DNA from: Flavobacterium psychraerolatum
GTDB lineage: Bacteria; Bacteroidota; Bacteroidia; Flavobacteriales; Flavobacteriaceae
Reading direction: 5' to 3'
Assembly: GCF_025960985.1 (NCBI RefSeq)
Contig: NZ_JAOQMX010000001.1
Coordinates: 151,791-215,790 of the forward strand
DNA: 64,000 nt
Shown here: positions 54,572 through 63,612 of the stretch, piece after piece
Position numbering within the stretch: position 1 is the first letter of the stretch
Layout of the letters: every line of letters starts with the position of its first letter
Notes under the pieces: model-generated
What the model was told of the DNA's origin: nothing
The model's database searches: none
Seen by the model: only the letters and a program-made list of their open reading frames with translations
Position numbers and translations under genes: made by a program

Positions 54572-57415
54572 ATGTCTGCTCAAAAACGTCTTTTTCTTCT
54601 CGATGCCTATGCCTTAATCTTTAGAGGCTATTATGCTTTTATCAAAAACCCACGAATTAACTCGAAGGGGATGGACACCTCGGCCATTATGGGATTTATG
54701 AATTCGTTAATGGATGTGATTAAGAGAGAAAAACCAGACCATTTGGCGGTGGCATTTGACAAAGGCGGAAGTGATTTAAGAAACGAGCTTTTCCCAGAAT
54801 ATAAAGCCAATCGTGACGCAACTCCAGAAGCGATTAAGATTGCAGTTCCATACATTCAAGCATTACTAAATGCAATGCACATTCCGATTATCGAAGTGGC
54901 GGGTTTTGAGGCCGATGATTTGATTGGTACCATTGCCAAGCAAGCAGAAAAAGAAAACTACAAAGTATACATGGTGACTCCTGATAAGGATTTTGCCCAA
55001 TTGGTGTCTGAAAATATCTTCATGTACAAGCCTGCTCGTATGGGTAACGGTATTGAAATATGGGGAGTTCCAGAAGTTTTGGCTAAATTTGAAATCGAAA
55101 GACCAGAACAAGTAATTGATTTTCTAGGTATGATGGGCGACGCTGCCGATAATATTCCAGGATTACCTGGTGTTGGCGAGAAAACGGCGAAGAAATACTT
55201 GGCAGCTTATGGCTCTATGGAAAACCTTCTGGATAACACCCACGAATTGAAAGGCGCTATAAAACTTAAAATAGAAGCAAATAAAGAACTCGGACTGTTA
55301 TCAAAAAGACTAGCTACAATTTTACTAGATTGTCCAGTGACATTTAACGAAAATGATTATGAACTTTCGACTCCAGATGTAGAAAAAACAGACGAACTAT
55401 TTAACGAATTGGAGTTTAGAAGAATGGCGGAACAATTTGATGCTATCTTTAGAAAACAAACTTCTGGTTCTAATACAGACAATGCACCTACTGACGATAA
55501 ATTATATAAAAAACCACAACCAAAAAACGAAGATCAATTTGATTTGTTCTCGGCAACTACTTCTGGTCAAGATACAGAAGTAGCACACCAATCATTCTAT
55601 AATACACTCGAAAACACACCTCACTCCTACCAGATTGTACAAGGTAATCTGGGAGTAAAATTATTATTACAAAATTTACAAAAACAGACCTCCGTTTGTT
55701 TTGACACTGAAACTACAGGTCTGGATGCATTACATGCAGAGTTGGTAGGAATTTCATTTTCATACGAAAAAGGAAAAGGATATTATGTTCCTTTTCCAGA
55801 AAATCAGGAGGAAGCACAACTTTTGGCAACGAAATTTACGCCCTTTTTCGAAAATTCAGAAATCGAAAAAATTGGTCAAAATCTAAAATATGATTTAAAG
55901 ATTCTGGCAAACTACAATATAACGGTAGCTGGAAAATTGTTTGATACCATGATTGCGCATTATTTAATCAACCCAGATATGCGTCATAATATGGATATTT
56001 TAGCAGAAACGTATTTGAAATATTCACCGAAATCTATCGAAGCCTTAATTGGTAAAAAAGGAAAAAACCAAAAAACGATGCGTGATATTGCCATCGAAGA
56101 AGTAAAAGAATATGCCGCAGAAGATGCCGATGTTACTTTTCAACTGAAAGAGCTTTTTGCAGTTGAACTAGAAAAAACAGGCACGCAAAAATTGTTTGAC
56201 GAAATCGAAATTCCGTTAGTGCCTGTACTTGCCGCTATGGAAACCGAAGGGATCAATCTTGACGTTACTTTCTTGAAAGACATGTCGGTTGATATGCAAA
56301 AAGACATTGATATTTTCGAACAAAAAATATATGAAATCGCTGGGGAGACTTTTAATTTAGCTTCACCAAAACAACTGGGGGATATTTTATTCGATAAGTT
56401 AAAAATTGGAGGACCGAAACAAAAGAAAACCAAAACTGGTCAATACGCCACCGGCGAAGAAGTCTTGAGCTATTTGGCAAACGATAACGAAATCGTACGT
56501 GACATACTCGAATGGCGCCAAATGGTAAAATTACAAAGTACCTACATTGATGCTTTGCCTACGCAAGTAGATGCCAAATCAGGACACATACATACCGACT
56601 ACATGCAAACGGTAGCGGCTACAGGACGTTTGAGTTCCAATAATCCGAACTTACAAAATATTCCCGTTCGCACGGAAAGAGGACGCTTGATTCGTAAAGC
56701 ATTTGTACCTCGCGATGAGAACTACACTTTGGTTTCTGCCGATTATTCCCAAATTGAATTGCGTGTGATTGCAGCTTTGAGTGGCGAAGAAAATATGATT
56801 GCAGCCTTTAAGAATAATGAAGACATTCACAAATCGACTGCTGCTAAAGTATTTAATATTCCACTAGAAGAAGTTACTAAGGAACAGCGTAGTCATGCCA
56901 AGACGGTTAACTTTGGAATTATATACGGGGTTTCTGCCTTTGGACTTTCAAACCAAACGAATCTTTCCCGATCGGAAAGTGCTGAATTGATTGAGGCTTA
57001 TTACAAATCGTACCCACAATTGAAATCATATATCAGCGATCAAGTTGATTTTGCTAGAGATAATGGTTTTGTTCAAACTATTTTAGGTCGTCGTCGTTAC
57101 TTAAAAGATATCAATTCTCAAAATGCAATTGTGCGTGGTGGTGCAGAGCGTAATGCCGTTAATGCTCCTATTCAAGGTTCGGCTGCCGATATTATCAAAA
57201 TTGCAATGATTAATATTCACAATAAACTAATATCTGAAAACTGGAAATCAAAAATGCTGCTCCAAGTACATGATGAACTTGTGTTTGATGTACATAATGA
57301 TGAGTTAGAGAAAATTCAACCGATGATTAAGCACGAAATGGAAACTGCTTTTGAACTTGATGTTCCGTTAGTAGTTGATTTGGGTATGGGGAAAAACTGG
57401 TTAGAAGCTCATTGA
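54572..57415 (+). CDS. polA: DNA polymerase I
   Basis: This 947-residue protein fills gaps and removes primers in replication and repair. The 5'-nuclease domain is at about 1-290 (LFLLDAYALIFRGYYAFI; DAADNIPGLPGVGEKTAKK). The 3'-5' exonuclease domain is at about 340-530 and appears active, with FDTETTGLDA holding the first two acidic residues. The polymerase domain is at about 570-947, with motif A VSADYSQIELRVIA, motif B RSHAKTVNFGIIYG and motif C QVHDELVFDV. All three activities are therefore expected. It is monocistronic. Confidence 0.98.
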   Translation: MSAQKRLFLLDAYALIFRGYYAFIKNPRINSKGMDTSAIMGFMNSLMDVIKREKPDHLAVAFDKGGSDLRNELFPEYKANRDATPEAIKIAVPYIQALLNAMHIPIIEVAGFEADDLIGTIAKQAEKENYKVYMVTPDKDFAQLVSENIFMYKPARMGNGIEIWGVPEVLAKFEIERPEQVIDFLGMMGDAADNIPGLPGVGEKTAKKYLAAYGSMENLLDNTHELKGAIKLKIEANKELGLLSKRLATILLDCPVTFNENDYELSTPDVEKTDELFNELEFRRMAEQFDAIFRKQTSGSNTDNAPTDDKLYKKPQPKNEDQFDLFSATTSGQDTEVAHQSFYNTLENTPHSYQIVQGNLGVKLLLQNLQKQTSVCFDTETTGLDALHAELVGISFSYEKGKGYYVPFPENQEEAQLLATKFTPFFENSEIEKIGQNLKYDLKILANYNITVAGKLFDTMIAHYLINPDMRHNMDILAETYLKYSPKSIEALIGKKGKNQKTMRDIAIEEVKEYAAEDADVTFQLKELFAVELEKTGTQKLFDEIEIPLVPVLAAMETEGINLDVTFLKDMSVDMQKDIDIFEQKIYEIAGETFNLASPKQLGDILFDKLKIGGPKQKKTKTGQYATGEEVLSYLANDNEIVRDILEWRQMVKLQSTYIDALPTQVDAKSGHIHTDYMQTVAATGRLSSNNPNLQNIPVRTERGRLIRKAFVPRDENYTLVSADYSQIELRVIAALSGEENMIAAFKNNEDIHKSTAAKVFNIPLEEVTKEQRSHAKTVNFGIIYGVSAFGLSNQTNLSRSESAELIEAYYKSYPQLKSYISDQVDFARDNGFVQTILGRRRYLKDINSQNAIVRGGAERNAVNAPIQGSAADIIKIAMINIHNKLISENWKSKMLLQVHDELVFDVHNDELEKIQPMIKHEMETAFELDVPLVVDLGMGKNWLEAH

Positions 57416-58070
57416 TTTTAATTCACAGTCCTAGTTTACGGTATTTTGTAGCAGATAACTTAAAATTGACGCTTTTGATTTAATATGATTGACGATTTCA
57501 AACCTTCAATAAAAGCCAGGACAACTTCTTAATTAATAGAAATTGTAGGTGCTCCAAAAAATGGAATCCAAAAGCTATCAAACTAGTCCATGACAGACTC
57601 TACACTAGAAAAGTGAATAGTAACGAAATTGAAAAAACCAAAAACAAAGGAAAAAAGGTCTTAAAGAACTAGGTGTACAAGAAAAAGCAACTAAAAACTT
57701 TACCTTTTATGACATACTTTTCAGACCCAAAAAGACAATATTAGAGCTATACTTTTCTTGGAAACTAATAAAATATGGTTATTTATTAAAAGCTAAACAA
57801 CAGTAAACATTTCGACTTACGGTACTGGTATTAATCATTTTTATCATGAGTCTTTCCAAAATTAAATCAATCAATAAAAACCATTCTTGTTTTCTACTTG
57901 ACTGGTTTTTTAGTCATTTTTAAAATCACTCTCTTATAACCAACTACATTCAAACACTTCTAATCACCTCGAGCGATAAAAAATATAACATTAAATTAAG
58001 ATTTTAATTAAGTATCTAAATTGAGGTAAATGATATTTTTGTAGAAAACCATTTAAAAACTATTACCAAT
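57416..58070. pseudogene. Intergenic region with probable gene remnants
   Basis: 655 bp. A plus-strand open stretch at about 57633-57806 ends FYDILFRPKKTILELYFSWK and then KAKQQ before TAA. It has no start. A different frame just upstream reads VHDRLYTRKVNSNEIEKTK. Together they look like a frameshifted, eroded gene; resemblance to a family-2 glycosyltransferase C-terminus is only a guess. A partial copy of the downstream terminator arm lies at 57873-57893. Confidence 0.4.
58034..58041 (+). promoter_or_regulatory. Promoter -7 element of the DUF2490 gene
   Basis: TATTTTTG matches TAnnTTTG, 29 nt upstream of the TTG start. Confidence 0.5.
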
Positions 58071-58883
58071 TTGAAAAACTTAATAAAAACTATTAGTCTA
58101 AGTCTTTTGATCACAGCAACTTCCTATACTTTCGCACAAACAAATCCTAAAGTAGAGCAAACAAATATTTGGTTATCATATAACGGAGACCATAAATTAA
58201 CTGAACACTGGGGACTTCATACAGAATACCAAATGCGTAGAAATCAAGGATTTAAAAATCCAATGCAAAGCATGTTCCGATTTGGAATTGACTACCACAT
58301 TAACAAAGAAGTGATGGTAACTGCCGGATGGGCACACATAGAAACGGCAGCCTACGGAGAATTTGCTAAGCAAATACCATCAAAATACAACGATTATAAG
58401 TTTAATGAACATCGTATTTGGGAACAATTAGTCATCAATCATAAAAATAGTGGTCGTTTCTCTTTTGATAGTCGTTTTAGGATAGAACAAAGATGGACAC
58501 AGTCATTCGAGAATTACGGAACAATCCTAGTGCCTAATTATTTAAGGTACGATGACCCCGATGAAGGTTACTGGAAACTGAGGCATAGAGTACGGTACCG
58601 CTTTAGAACACAAGTTCCATTAAACAAGAATAAAATGGAAGACAAAACTTTATTCCTAGCAGTTGCCGATGAAATTTTCATTAATGTTGGTAACCGTGTT
58701 GCTGCCAATATTTTTGATCAAAACCGACTATCAGCAGCATTGGGATGGCGTTTTAATAAGGAATCAAATATTCAAATTGGCTATCTCAATCAATTCTCTG
58801 AGAAAAGCGATGGAACAACTCGAGAAAACAACCATACCGTAACAGTTGGCTATACATACAATATAGATTTTACAAAAATCTAA
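58071..58883 (+). CDS. DUF2490 outer-membrane protein
   Basis: This 270-residue protein begins with TTG (58071) and a signal peptide (LSLSLLITATSYTFAQ shortened to SLLITATSYTFAQ). Beta-strand-like stretches such as NIWLSYNGDHKLTEHWGLH, RFSFDSRFRIEQRWT and IQIGYLNQFSEKS fit DUF2490, a family of predicted outer-membrane beta-barrels of unknown function. The last residue pattern VTVGYTYNIDF, ending in aromatic residues, is typical of an outer-membrane barrel. It ends at a strong terminator shared with the convergent LacI gene. Confidence 0.85.
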   Translation: MKNLIKTISLSLLITATSYTFAQTNPKVEQTNIWLSYNGDHKLTEHWGLHTEYQMRRNQGFKNPMQSMFRFGIDYHINKEVMVTAGWAHIETAAYGEFAKQIPSKYNDYKFNEHRIWEQLVINHKNSGRFSFDSRFRIEQRWTQSFENYGTILVPNYLRYDDPDEGYWKLRHRVRYRFRTQVPLNKNKMEDKTLFLAVADEIFINVGNRVAANIFDQNRLSAALGWRFNKESNIQIGYLNQFSEKSDGTTRENNHTVTVGYTYNIDFTKI

Positions 58884-58908
58884 AAAAAGTACCAGCCATA
58901 TAGTGTCT

Positions 58909-58948
58909 AATAAAAACCATTCTTGTTTTAATAAGAATGGTTTTTATT
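58909..58948. terminator. Bidirectional terminator, DUF2490 and LacI genes
   Basis: AATAAAAACCATTCTT and AAGAATGGTTTTTATT form a perfect 16-bp stem with an 8-nt loop between convergent genes. Confidence 0.9.
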
Positions 58949-58980
58949 GTCATTTAAAAATTCAACTATACTATTCAATA

Positions 58981-60021
58981 TTATTTTTTTTTCTTTTTAG
59001 AACGAGAAGATTCTCTTTCTTTTAATTTGGTTTTGATAACAATGGTTTCAAATGGCGGTTCTATTTCGTCTTCGTTCTCCAGACGGTCAATCAATAACTT
59101 AGCAGCAACTTCACCTATCTCAACACCGTGCTGACTTACGGTACTCAAACTAGGAGACAATCTTCTCGAGGCTAGAATTCCATCAGCAAAACCAACAATA
59201 GATAGTTCCTCTGGAATTTTATATCCATTTTTAATAGCTACTCTCAAAGCAGCCACCGAATCATTTTCGTCCAATGCAAAAATGGCATCTATAGTATTAT
59301 TAGTAAAAATAGCTTCAATTTTTGATTTCATATCCTCTTCACAATCTGTTCTTAGGATAATATCTTCATTAATAGTAATACCATTATCAGTCAATGCTTT
59401 CAAATAACCATCAGCTCTTAACTTACCAACGCTTAAATTTTCGATAGACGAAATCAAAGCAATATTTTTACACCCCAACTTAATCAATCGCTTAGTAACA
59501 TTCAAACCTGAATCAAAATCATCTACAATAACTTTATCGCAATCAATTTCATCTGCGATTCTGTCAAACATTACAATTGGAGTACCTTCATTTATAATAG
59601 TCGAAAAATGAGAGTAGTCTTGTAATTTCTGAGCTTCCTCCGAGATTGACAAAATAAAACCATCAATTGTACCATTACTCAACATCTCCAGTGTATGTAT
59701 TTCCTTAACAATAGATTCATTTGAGATACAAGTAATTACATTATAACCTTGTTTGTCAGCTATTTTTTCGATACCACTAAAAACCTTTGCATAAAAAGAG
59801 TTCAAAATATTGGGTATAATCACCCCAATAGTCTTGGTTTTTCTATTCTTAAGATTCAAACCAATCACATTAGGCTTATAATTTTTAAGTTTAGCATACT
59901 CCTTAATTTTAACTTTAGTTAAATCGCTTATTTCAGGGCTATCATTCAGCGCCTTAGAAACAGTTGATACAGATACATTAAGTTCTTTTGCAATTTGCTT
60001 AAGAGTTGCTTTTACTTTCAT
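58981..60021 (-). CDS. LacI-family transcriptional regulator
   Basis: This 346-residue regulator has the LacI HTH (TLKQIAKELNVSVSTVSKAL, residues 6-25) and the hinge pattern NYKPNVIGLNLKNRKTKTIG. A periplasmic-binding-type effector domain fills about 62-335. It probably responds to a sugar, but no sugar-utilisation genes are adjacent; neighbours are DUF2490 and a 561-bp gap. The C-terminal tail (RSKKKKK) is Lys-rich. It could regulate the pgmB-mapA genes or a locus elsewhere. Confidence 0.94.
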   Translation of the reverse strand: MKVKATLKQIAKELNVSVSTVSKALNDSPEISDLTKVKIKEYAKLKNYKPNVIGLNLKNRKTKTIGVIIPNILNSFYAKVFSGIEKIADKQGYNVITCISNESIVKEIHTLEMLSNGTIDGFILSISEEAQKLQDYSHFSTIINEGTPIVMFDRIADEIDCDKVIVDDFDSGLNVTKRLIKLGCKNIALISSIENLSVGKLRADGYLKALTDNGITINEDIILRTDCEEDMKSKIEAIFTNNTIDAIFALDENDSVAALRVAIKNGYKIPEELSIVGFADGILASRRLSPSLSTVSQHGVEIGEVAAKLLIDRLENEDEIEPPFETIVIKTKLKERESSRSKKKKK

Positions 60022-60090
60022 AATGGTGATATTTTTTTTATATTCTTAAAATAGAAGTCCGCTTACCAAACTATTAAATTGATTTATTTT

Positions 60091-60186
60091 GGGCGTGTCC
60101 CGCAAAAAAAGCGGGTCGGGCTATTCGTTACAATCTTTTTTGGGCAAAAAAGCCCAAAAAAGGATTTCCACTTCTATCCCTCACGC
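60091..60186. repeat. Palindromic GC-rich intergenic element (probable dispersed repeat)
   Basis: 96 bp bounded by GCGTG (60093-60097) and CACGC (60182-60186) as ends of an inverted pair. Inside are two perfect hairpins: CCCGC/GCGGG around seven A's, and TTTTTTGGGC/GCCCAAAAAA around six A's. The G+C content is much higher than its surroundings. I recall similar hairpin-rich intergenic repeats in other Flavobacterium genomes; only this one copy was seen in the window. Confidence 0.6.
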
Positions 60187-60507
60187 AATACCGAATCCAC
60201 GAGACCAATAGTATCAAAATAACAAATACAGATTATAGACCCGAATTTCTATTTACATTATTATACATTTACCTTATATAAGACTCAGCCTAAAGCAAAA
60301 CGTTTAAGCCAGAATCAAAAATAAGATTCCAAAGCGCAAGATAATGAATTAATCAACACCATAAAAAAGACAAAAAGACATCTTAAAAAAATTAACAATA
60401 GCAGCAAAGCACTTCTCAAAATACTAAAACAAAAGCAACATCCTACGAAATAAAATAGACAATTGATACTCAGTCAAAACCATAAATAAAATAATCAATT
60501 ATGGTAT

Positions 60508-60537
60508 TTGTATTTAAAATAATTAATTGTACTTTTG
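60508..60537 (+). promoter_or_regulatory. Promoter of rplM-rpsI
   Basis: TTG (60508-60510), 19 nt, TACTTTTG (60530-60537); a full consensus match. The leader is about 40 nt. Confidence 0.8.
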
Positions 60538-60582
60538 CAACCCCTTTATAGGGGATGGAATGTTTAATTAAAATTTATTATT

Positions 60583-61038
60583 GTGAACGCATTAAGCTAC
60601 AAGACAATTTCTACAACAAAAGCAAACTCTGTAAAAGAGTGGATCGTTGTAGATGCAGATGGTCATAACTTAGGTCGCCTTGCTTCAAAAGTCGCTATGA
60701 TTTTGAGAGGTAAGTACAAACCAAGTTACTCACCACACGTTGACTGTGGAGATAACGTAATCGTTATCAACTCAGAAAAAATCAACCTTACAGGTAAAAA
60801 AATGGATGACAAAATTTACATGCGTCATACAGGTTACCCAGGAGGACAAAGAACTTTAACTGCTAAAGTATTGCAAGCAAAAAACCCTGCAACCTTAGTA
60901 GAAAAAGCAATAAAAGGAATGTTACCTAAGAACAAATTAGGAGCTGAACTTTTTAGAAATCTAAATGTAGTTGTTGGAACTGAGCACAAACAAGGAGCTC
61001 AAAAACCAAGAACTGTTAACCTAAACGATCTTAAGTAA
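60583..61038 (+). CDS. rplM: 50S ribosomal protein L13 (uL13)
   Basis: This 151-residue protein begins at GTG 60583 (MNALSYKTISTTKANSVKEW). The core motif VVDADGHNLGRLASKVAMIL and YSPHVDCGDNVIVINSEK are canonical. It is a core 23S rRNA-binding protein of the large subunit. Its stop overlaps the rpsI start by one base (TAATG), so the pair is translationally coupled. Confidence 0.97.
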   Translation: MNALSYKTISTTKANSVKEWIVVDADGHNLGRLASKVAMILRGKYKPSYSPHVDCGDNVIVINSEKINLTGKKMDDKIYMRHTGYPGGQRTLTAKVLQAKNPATLVEKAIKGMLPKNKLGAELFRNLNVVVGTEHKQGAQKPRTVNLNDLK

Positions 61039-61424
61039 TGGGAGTTATTCACAAAATCGGTAGAAGAAAAACCGCTGTTGCACGTGTTTATGTTTCAGAA
61101 GGAACAGGAGTAATCACTGTAAACAAAAAAGAATTCGCAACTTACTTCCCTACAGCTACTTTACAGTACAAAGTTATGCAACCAATGTCTATGACAGATA
61201 ATGCTACAAACTTTGATGTAAAAGTAAATGTTTACGGAGGTGGTTCAACTGGACAAGCAGAAGCTGTAAGAATGGCATTAGCACGTGTTATGTGTGAAGT
61301 TAACGCAGAAAACAGACTTGTATTAAAACCAGAAGGTTTATTAACAAGAGATCCAAGAATGGTTGAACGTAAGAAATTCGGTCAGAAGAAAGCTCGTAAG
61401 AAATTCCAGTTCTCTAAACGTTAA
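61038..61424 (+). CDS. rpsI: 30S ribosomal protein S9 (uS9)
   Basis: This 128-residue protein begins MGVIHKIGRRKTAVARVYVS and ends with the conserved basic tail KKFGQKKARKKFQFSKR, whose last Arg reaches the P-site tRNA. GGSTGQAEAVRMALARVM is the central motif. It is directly coupled to rplM, the universal L13-S9 pair, and 167 nt upstream of rpsB. Confidence 0.98.
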   Translation: MGVIHKIGRRKTAVARVYVSEGTGVITVNKKEFATYFPTATLQYKVMQPMSMTDNATNFDVKVNVYGGGSTGQAEAVRMALARVMCEVNAENRLVLKPEGLLTRDPRMVERKKFGQKKARKKFQFSKR

Positions 61425-61432
61425 TATTACCT

Positions 61433-61509
61433 GTCTTGTTCAATTATGCACAAGACTTCGTTTATTATTTGAATTAAAAAACAATGTTGTTGTTGCCTAC
61501 TGAGGTAGG
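61433..61509 (+). promoter_or_regulatory. Two hairpins in the rpsI-rpsB spacer
   Basis: GTCTTGT/ACAAGAC (61433-61456) forms a 7-bp stem with a 10-nt loop, and CCTAC-TGAG-GTAGG (61496-61509) forms a 5-bp tetraloop hairpin. Neither is followed by a T-run. They may be part of a leader controlling rpsB. Confidence 0.4.
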
Positions 61510-61591
61510 AATTAGTTTAGCATCTAAATGAAGCCAAAAGCCAAAAGCAGATGGAACATTGCTAATCAACAGAACGTAAACTAAACAAAAA

Positions 61592-62401
61592 ATGTCAAAC
61601 AAAGTAGAAGTAAAAGACTTACTAGAAGCAGGTGTTCATTTTGGACACATGACTAGAAAATGGGATCCAAATATGGCTCCTTACATTTATATGGAGCGTA
61701 ATGGTATTCACATTATCAATCTATATAAAACTGCAGCAAAAATCGAAGAAGCTAGTGAAGCTATGAAAAAGATTGCTGCATCAGGTAGAAAAATATTATT
61801 TGTTGCTACCAAAAAACAAGCAAAAGACATCGTTGCTGAAAAAGCAAAAGCTGCAAACATGCCTTATATCACTGAAAGATGGCCTGGTGGAATGCTAACT
61901 AACTTCGTAACTATCCGTAAAGCTGTTAAAAAAATGGCAACTATTGATAAAATGAAGAAAGATGGTACTTTCATGACACTTTCTAAGAAAGAGCGTTTAC
62001 AAGTTGATCGTCTACGTGCTAAATTAGAGAAAAATTTAGGTTCAATCGCAGATATGTCTAGATTACCTGCTGCATTATTCGTAGTAGATATCAAAGCGGA
62101 ACACATCGCAATAAAAGAAGCTCAAAAATTAAACATTCCAGTTTTTGCAATGGTTGATACAAACTCTGACCCACGTGAGGTAGATTATGTTATTCCATCT
62201 AATGATGATGCTTCTAAATCAATTGACAAAATTTTATCTTTAGTAACTGCTGCAGTTACAGAAGGACTTTCTGAAAGAGGTTCTGAAAAAGAAGGTGAAG
62301 CTACTGACAAACCAGCTGCTAAAGCTGCTGCACCAGTAACTGAAACTGTTGCACCTGCTGCACCAGAAGCTGTTGCTCCTGCAACTGAAACTAAAGAATA
62401 A
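61592..62401 (+). CDS. rpsB: 30S ribosomal protein S2 (uS2)
   Basis: This 269-residue protein begins MSNKVEVKDLLEAGVHFGHM, with the conserved HFGHMTRKWDPNMAPYIYM. FVATKKQAKDIVAEKA and ERWPGGMLTNFVTIRKAV are canonical, as is MVDTNSDPREVDYVIPSNDD. The C-terminal tail of about 40 residues (Ala/Pro/Thr/Glu-rich, AAKAAAPVTETVAPAAPEA) extends beyond the usual core. rpsB and tsf follow each other as in most bacteria, with an inverted repeat between them. Confidence 0.98.
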   Translation: MSNKVEVKDLLEAGVHFGHMTRKWDPNMAPYIYMERNGIHIINLYKTAAKIEEASEAMKKIAASGRKILFVATKKQAKDIVAEKAKAANMPYITERWPGGMLTNFVTIRKAVKKMATIDKMKKDGTFMTLSKKERLQVDRLRAKLEKNLGSIADMSRLPAALFVVDIKAEHIAIKEAQKLNIPVFAMVDTNSDPREVDYVIPSNDDASKSIDKILSLVTAAVTEGLSERGSEKEGEATDKPAAKAAAPVTETVAPAAPEAVAPATETKE

Positions 62402-62413
62402 ATTAAATAGTAT

Positions 62414-62504
62414 ATTCCAATACTAAATTCCAAATTCCATATAAAAAGTCAACTGTTAATTGATGATTTAATAAAATTGGAATTTGGGATTTTAGGATTG
62501 GAAT
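62414..62504. repeat. Long inverted repeat between rpsB and tsf
   Basis: The 26-nt left arm at 62414-62439 (starts ATTCCAATACTAAATTCC) is nearly the complement of the right arm at 62478-62504, with one bulge and a few mismatches. The loop is about 38 nt. The sequence is built from repeats of ATTCCAA. Confidence 0.7.
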
Positions 62505-62545
62505 TTCTTTTTTTACATAAAAATAATCTTAAAATATACAAAGAA

Positions 62546-63370
62546 ATGGCAACAATAACTGCTGCAGACGTAAATAAATTAAGAACAGCTACTGGCGCAG
62601 GAATGATGGACTGCAAAAAAGCATTAGTTGAAGCGGACGGAGATTTTGATTTAGCGATCGAAAACTTACGTAAAAAAGGACAAAAAGTAGCTGCAAATCG
62701 TTCTGATAGAGAATCTACAGAAGGTGCTGCAATTGCCGTTGTTAATGCTGACAAAACTGCTGGTGTTGTTATCACATTAAACTGTGAGACTGACTTCGTA
62801 GGTATGAACGAAAGTTTTGTAACTATGGCTACAGAATTAGCTAATTTAGCCTTGAACTTTGACACTCTAGAAGCTTTCTTAGCAGCTGAATACAAAGGAA
62901 TCACTGTTGCTGAAAAACTAATTGAGCAAACAGGTGTTATCGGAGAAAAATTAGAAATCAGAACTTTTGAGAAATTAGAAGGTGCTTTCATTGGATCTTA
63001 CATCCACTCTGGAAACAAAATCGCTACTCTAGTAGCTTTATCTGCTGCTCCTGCTGGTGCTGAAGAAGTTTCTAGAAACGTTGCTATGCAAGCTGCTGCA
63101 ATGTCTCCTATTGCTTTGAACGAAGCTGGTGTTGATGCTGCTACAATTGAAAAAGAAATTGAAATTGCTAAAGACTTATTACGTCAAGAAGGAAAGCCAG
63201 AAGCAATGTTAGATAATATTGCTAAAGGTAAATTGGCTCGTTTCTTTAAAGACAACACTTTAGTTAACCAAGATTACATCAAAGACAACAAATTAAGCGT
63301 TGCTGCTTATGTTAAATCTTTAGATAAAGATCTTATCGTTACAGGTTTCAAAAGAGCTGCTTTAGGATAA
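62546..63370 (+). CDS. tsf: Translation elongation factor Ts
   Basis: This 274-residue protein recycles EF-Tu by catalysing GDP/GTP exchange. It starts at ATG 62546 (MATITAADVNKLRTATGAGM). An in-frame ATG 69 nt upstream would translate the right arm of the inverted repeat and is not used. The signature LRTATGAGMMDCKKALVEADG is at 13-33 and SDRESTEGAAIAVV follows. The core EF-Ts fold has the TDFVGMNESFV motif near 91. It follows rpsB and ends in a strong terminator. Confidence 0.97.
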   Translation: MATITAADVNKLRTATGAGMMDCKKALVEADGDFDLAIENLRKKGQKVAANRSDRESTEGAAIAVVNADKTAGVVITLNCETDFVGMNESFVTMATELANLALNFDTLEAFLAAEYKGITVAEKLIEQTGVIGEKLEIRTFEKLEGAFIGSYIHSGNKIATLVALSAAPAGAEEVSRNVAMQAAAMSPIALNEAGVDAATIEKEIEIAKDLLRQEGKPEAMLDNIAKGKLARFFKDNTLVNQDYIKDNKLSVAAYVKSLDKDLIVTGFKRAALG

Positions 63371-63393
63371 TCTTAAACATACTCATAAATATT

Positions 63394-63428
63394 AAATCCC
63401 ATTCATTAAGTTGAATGGGATTTTTTTT
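63394..63428 (+). terminator. Terminator after tsf
   Basis: AAATCCCATTC pairs with GAATGGGATTT and a run of eight T's follows; 24 nt after the tsf stop codon. Confidence 0.9.
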
Positions 63429-63612
63429 ACTTCATAAGTTGCAATTTACAACCCTTTAAAAAAAGGAAAATAAAAATTAAACATATCAAAAAACCATAGT
63501 TCAAGAACAATTTTATGTATTTTAACTGAAATATAAACACTTCGACAAATAAATTTTCAAATGAAATAACATTGAGTAATTTTACCAATAGATAACTCAA
63601 AACCTTAACATT

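Larger units (their letters stand above)
60022..60582. other. Intergenic region between the LacI gene and rplM
   Basis: 561 bp with no gene. It holds a GC-rich palindromic element (60091-60186) and the rplM promoter (60508-60537). The remainder is AT-rich with no recognised feature. Confidence 0.6.

Noticed and set aside
62185..62991. Minus-strand open frames opposite rpsB and tsf.
   Set aside because: Codon-biased ribosomal genes commonly produce such antisense frames; they lack start signals and are not family members.
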